A DNA stretch of 15,587 nt from Flavobacterium sp. GTDB lineage: Bacteria; Bacteroidota; Bacteroidia; Flavobacteriales; Flavobacteriaceae. Location: the NCBI GenBank assembly GCA_024642295.1, contig JAHEBK010000010.1, positions 1-15,587 on the forward strand. Direction: 5' to 3'. This document shows positions 14,421 to 15,587 of the stretch, piece by piece; position 1 is the first letter of the stretch; the number at the start of each line of letters is the position of its first letter. Both the position numbers and the translations under genes were made by a program. A model generated the notes under the pieces. That model was not told the DNA's origin, ran no database searches, and saw only the letters and a list, made by a program, of their open reading frames with translations.

Positions 14421-15587
14421 ATGAAAGTATTAAAATTTGGCGGAACCTCTGTAGCCAATGCAACAAACATAAAATTAGTTTTAGACATAGTCGCTAACAA
14501 AGCCAAACAAGATAAAATAGTCGTTGTGGTTTCAGCTCTTAGTAAAGTAACCGATACTTTACATTTAGCAGCAGCAAAAGCAGCAGCCAATGATGAATCT
14601 TTCAAAGAAATCATTGCTGATATTGAAAAAATGCATTTGGACACTTTGAAAGAGTTAATACCTGTTAGTGAACAAAGTAGTTTATTAAGCCATGTGAAAC
14701 GCATCATCAATCATCTTGAAACCCTTTTAGATGGTTGTTATTTATTAGGGGAACTTTCTGCTAGAACTTTAGATACTATTTTAGGTTTTGGTGAATTACT
14801 TTCATCCTATATCATTGCTGAAGCATTGAAACAAAATTTAAAAAACAGTAGTTATAAAGACAGCCGCGAATTAATCAGAACCAATAGTAACTTTGGGAAA
14901 GCGACGGTAAATTTTGATGTTACTAATTTATTAATTACAGAGTTTTTCAATTCTAATGAAAATCAAGTAGTTGTAATGCCTGGTTTTATTTCGTCATCTA
15001 CAGATGGGATAAGCACCACTCTAGGTCGTGGTGGTTCAGATTATACTGCAGCCATTTTAGCAGCAGCATTAAACGCACCTGATTTAGAAATCTGGACAGA
15101 TGTAAACGGAATGTTTACTGCCAATCCTAAGATTGTAAAACAAGCACAACCAATTGCTACAATTTCGTACCAAGAAGCAATGGAGTTATCGCATTTTGGT
15201 GCCAAAGTTTTGTATCCTCCAACAATCCAACCCGTATTACAAAAAAACATACCTATATATATCAAGAATACTTTTGCTCCTGAAGCAGAAGGAACTTTTA
15301 TCTCTAACAAGCCTGTTGCAAGTGCTAATCCTGTAAAAGGAATTAGTCATATTGAAAAAATCACTTTGATTACACTTGAAGGACCTGGAATGATTGGTGT
15401 TACAGGTTCGTCTAAAAGACTTTTTGAAGTACTTTCTTTGGCTCATATTAATGTTATTTTCATCACTCAAGCGTCATCAGAACATTCAATTTGTATTGGT
15501 ATTCTTAATGAAGATGCTGATGTTGCTGAAATAGCCATCAACAAAGCTTTTGAAATTGAAATTGCTCAAAACAAAGTGGATCCATGC
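14421..15587 (+). CDS. thrA: Bifunctional aspartokinase / homoserine dehydrogenase I (partial, N-terminal 389 residues)
   Basis: The reading frame is open from ATG 14421 to the window end. ThrA phosphorylates aspartate (first step of the aspartate family) and, through a C-terminal domain outside the window, reduces aspartate semialdehyde to homoserine. Visible here is the aspartokinase domain: MKVLKFGGTSVAN (catalytic lysine K5), GFGELLSSYIIAEAL, PGFISSSTDG, STTLGRGGSDYTAA (198-211), LEIWTDVNGMFTANP and MELSHFGAKVLYPPTIQP. The start of the ACT regulatory region follows (ITLITLEGPGMIGVTG, from about residue 314, then INVIFITQASSEHSICIG). The residue order and ACT start match E. coli ThrA rather than stand-alone LysC, so fusion to homoserine dehydrogenase is inferred, not seen. 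Family members are about 810-820 residues, so about half is missing. Feedback control by threonine through the ACT domains is expected, in addition to the leader-peptide control upstream. thrB and thrC often follow. Confidence 0.93.
   Translation, partial: MKVLKFGGTSVANATNIKLVLDIVANKAKQDKIVVVVSALSKVTDTLHLAAAKAAANDESFKEIIADIEKMHLDTLKELIPVSEQSSLLSHVKRIINHLETLLDGCYLLGELSARTLDTILGFGELLSSYIIAEALKQNLKNSSYKDSRELIRTNSNFGKATVNFDVTNLLITEFFNSNENQVVVMPGFISSSTDGISTTLGRGGSDYTAAILAAALNAPDLEIWTDVNGMFTANPKIVKQAQPIATISYQEAMELSHFGAKVLYPPTIQPVLQKNIPIYIKNTFAPEAEGTFISNKPVASANPVKGISHIEKITLITLEGPGMIGVTGSSKRLFEVLSLAHINVIFITQASSEHSICIGILNEDADVAEIAINKAFEIEIAQNKVDPC

Noticed and set aside
14267..14710. 147-codon - strand ORF opposite the thrA start
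   Set aside because: It is antisense to the well-supported thrA coding sequence and the leader, and has no recognisable domain.

Overview
The window looks like a chromosomal core region of a Flavobacterium-type member of the Bacteroidota. The evidence is the AT-rich sequence, the near absence of Shine-Dalgarno sites, several promoter-like TAnnTTTG (-7) elements, and the protein families (RimK fused to a retropepsin-like domain, a DUF47/PiT phosphate pair, a Bacteroidota-style GyrA). No tRNA, rRNA, insertion sequence, phage gene or CRISPR array was seen, and no gene-free stretch exceeds 300 bases.

Layout. Bases 1-77 hold the tail of an unidentified upstream gene. A class-III PLP aminotransferase with a TTG start follows (162-1358). 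Next come a cytoplasmic TPR protein (1491-2888) and shikimate dehydrogenase aroE (2888-3640), joined by a one-base TAATG overlap. A strong hairpin at 3659-3697 separates this + strand block from a - strand pair: gyrA (7690-5042) and, downstream of it, an exported TPR protein (4986-3712). Divergent from gyrA runs clpC (7948-10497), closed by a terminator. The retropepsin/RimK fusion follows (10639-12012), closed by another terminator. A - strand phosphate-transport pair comes next: the DUF47 PhoU-like protein (14056-13412), then the PiT permease (13382-12093). The window ends inside thrA (from 14421), the bifunctional aspartokinase/homoserine dehydrogenase that opens threonine synthesis.

The most interesting element lies between the phosphate pair and thrA. 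Bases 14225-14317 encode a 30-residue peptide with 13 threonines, five of them consecutive (residues 25-29) just before the stop. It sits behind a good Bacteroidota-type promoter (TTTG, 19-base spacer, TAATTTTG at 14207-14214) that would give a 5' UTR of only about 7 bases. Within and after the peptide are mutually exclusive hairpins. This is the architecture of a threonine-operon attenuator (a thrL analogue) in a phylum that mostly initiates translation without Shine-Dalgarno sites. I could not find a convincing intrinsic terminator between the peptide and thrA, so the mechanism (terminator, Rho, or control of translation) remains open.

Other points are a GyrA with a degenerate GyrA box and a hyper-acidic C-terminal tail, and the fused retropepsin-like/ATP-grasp protein.
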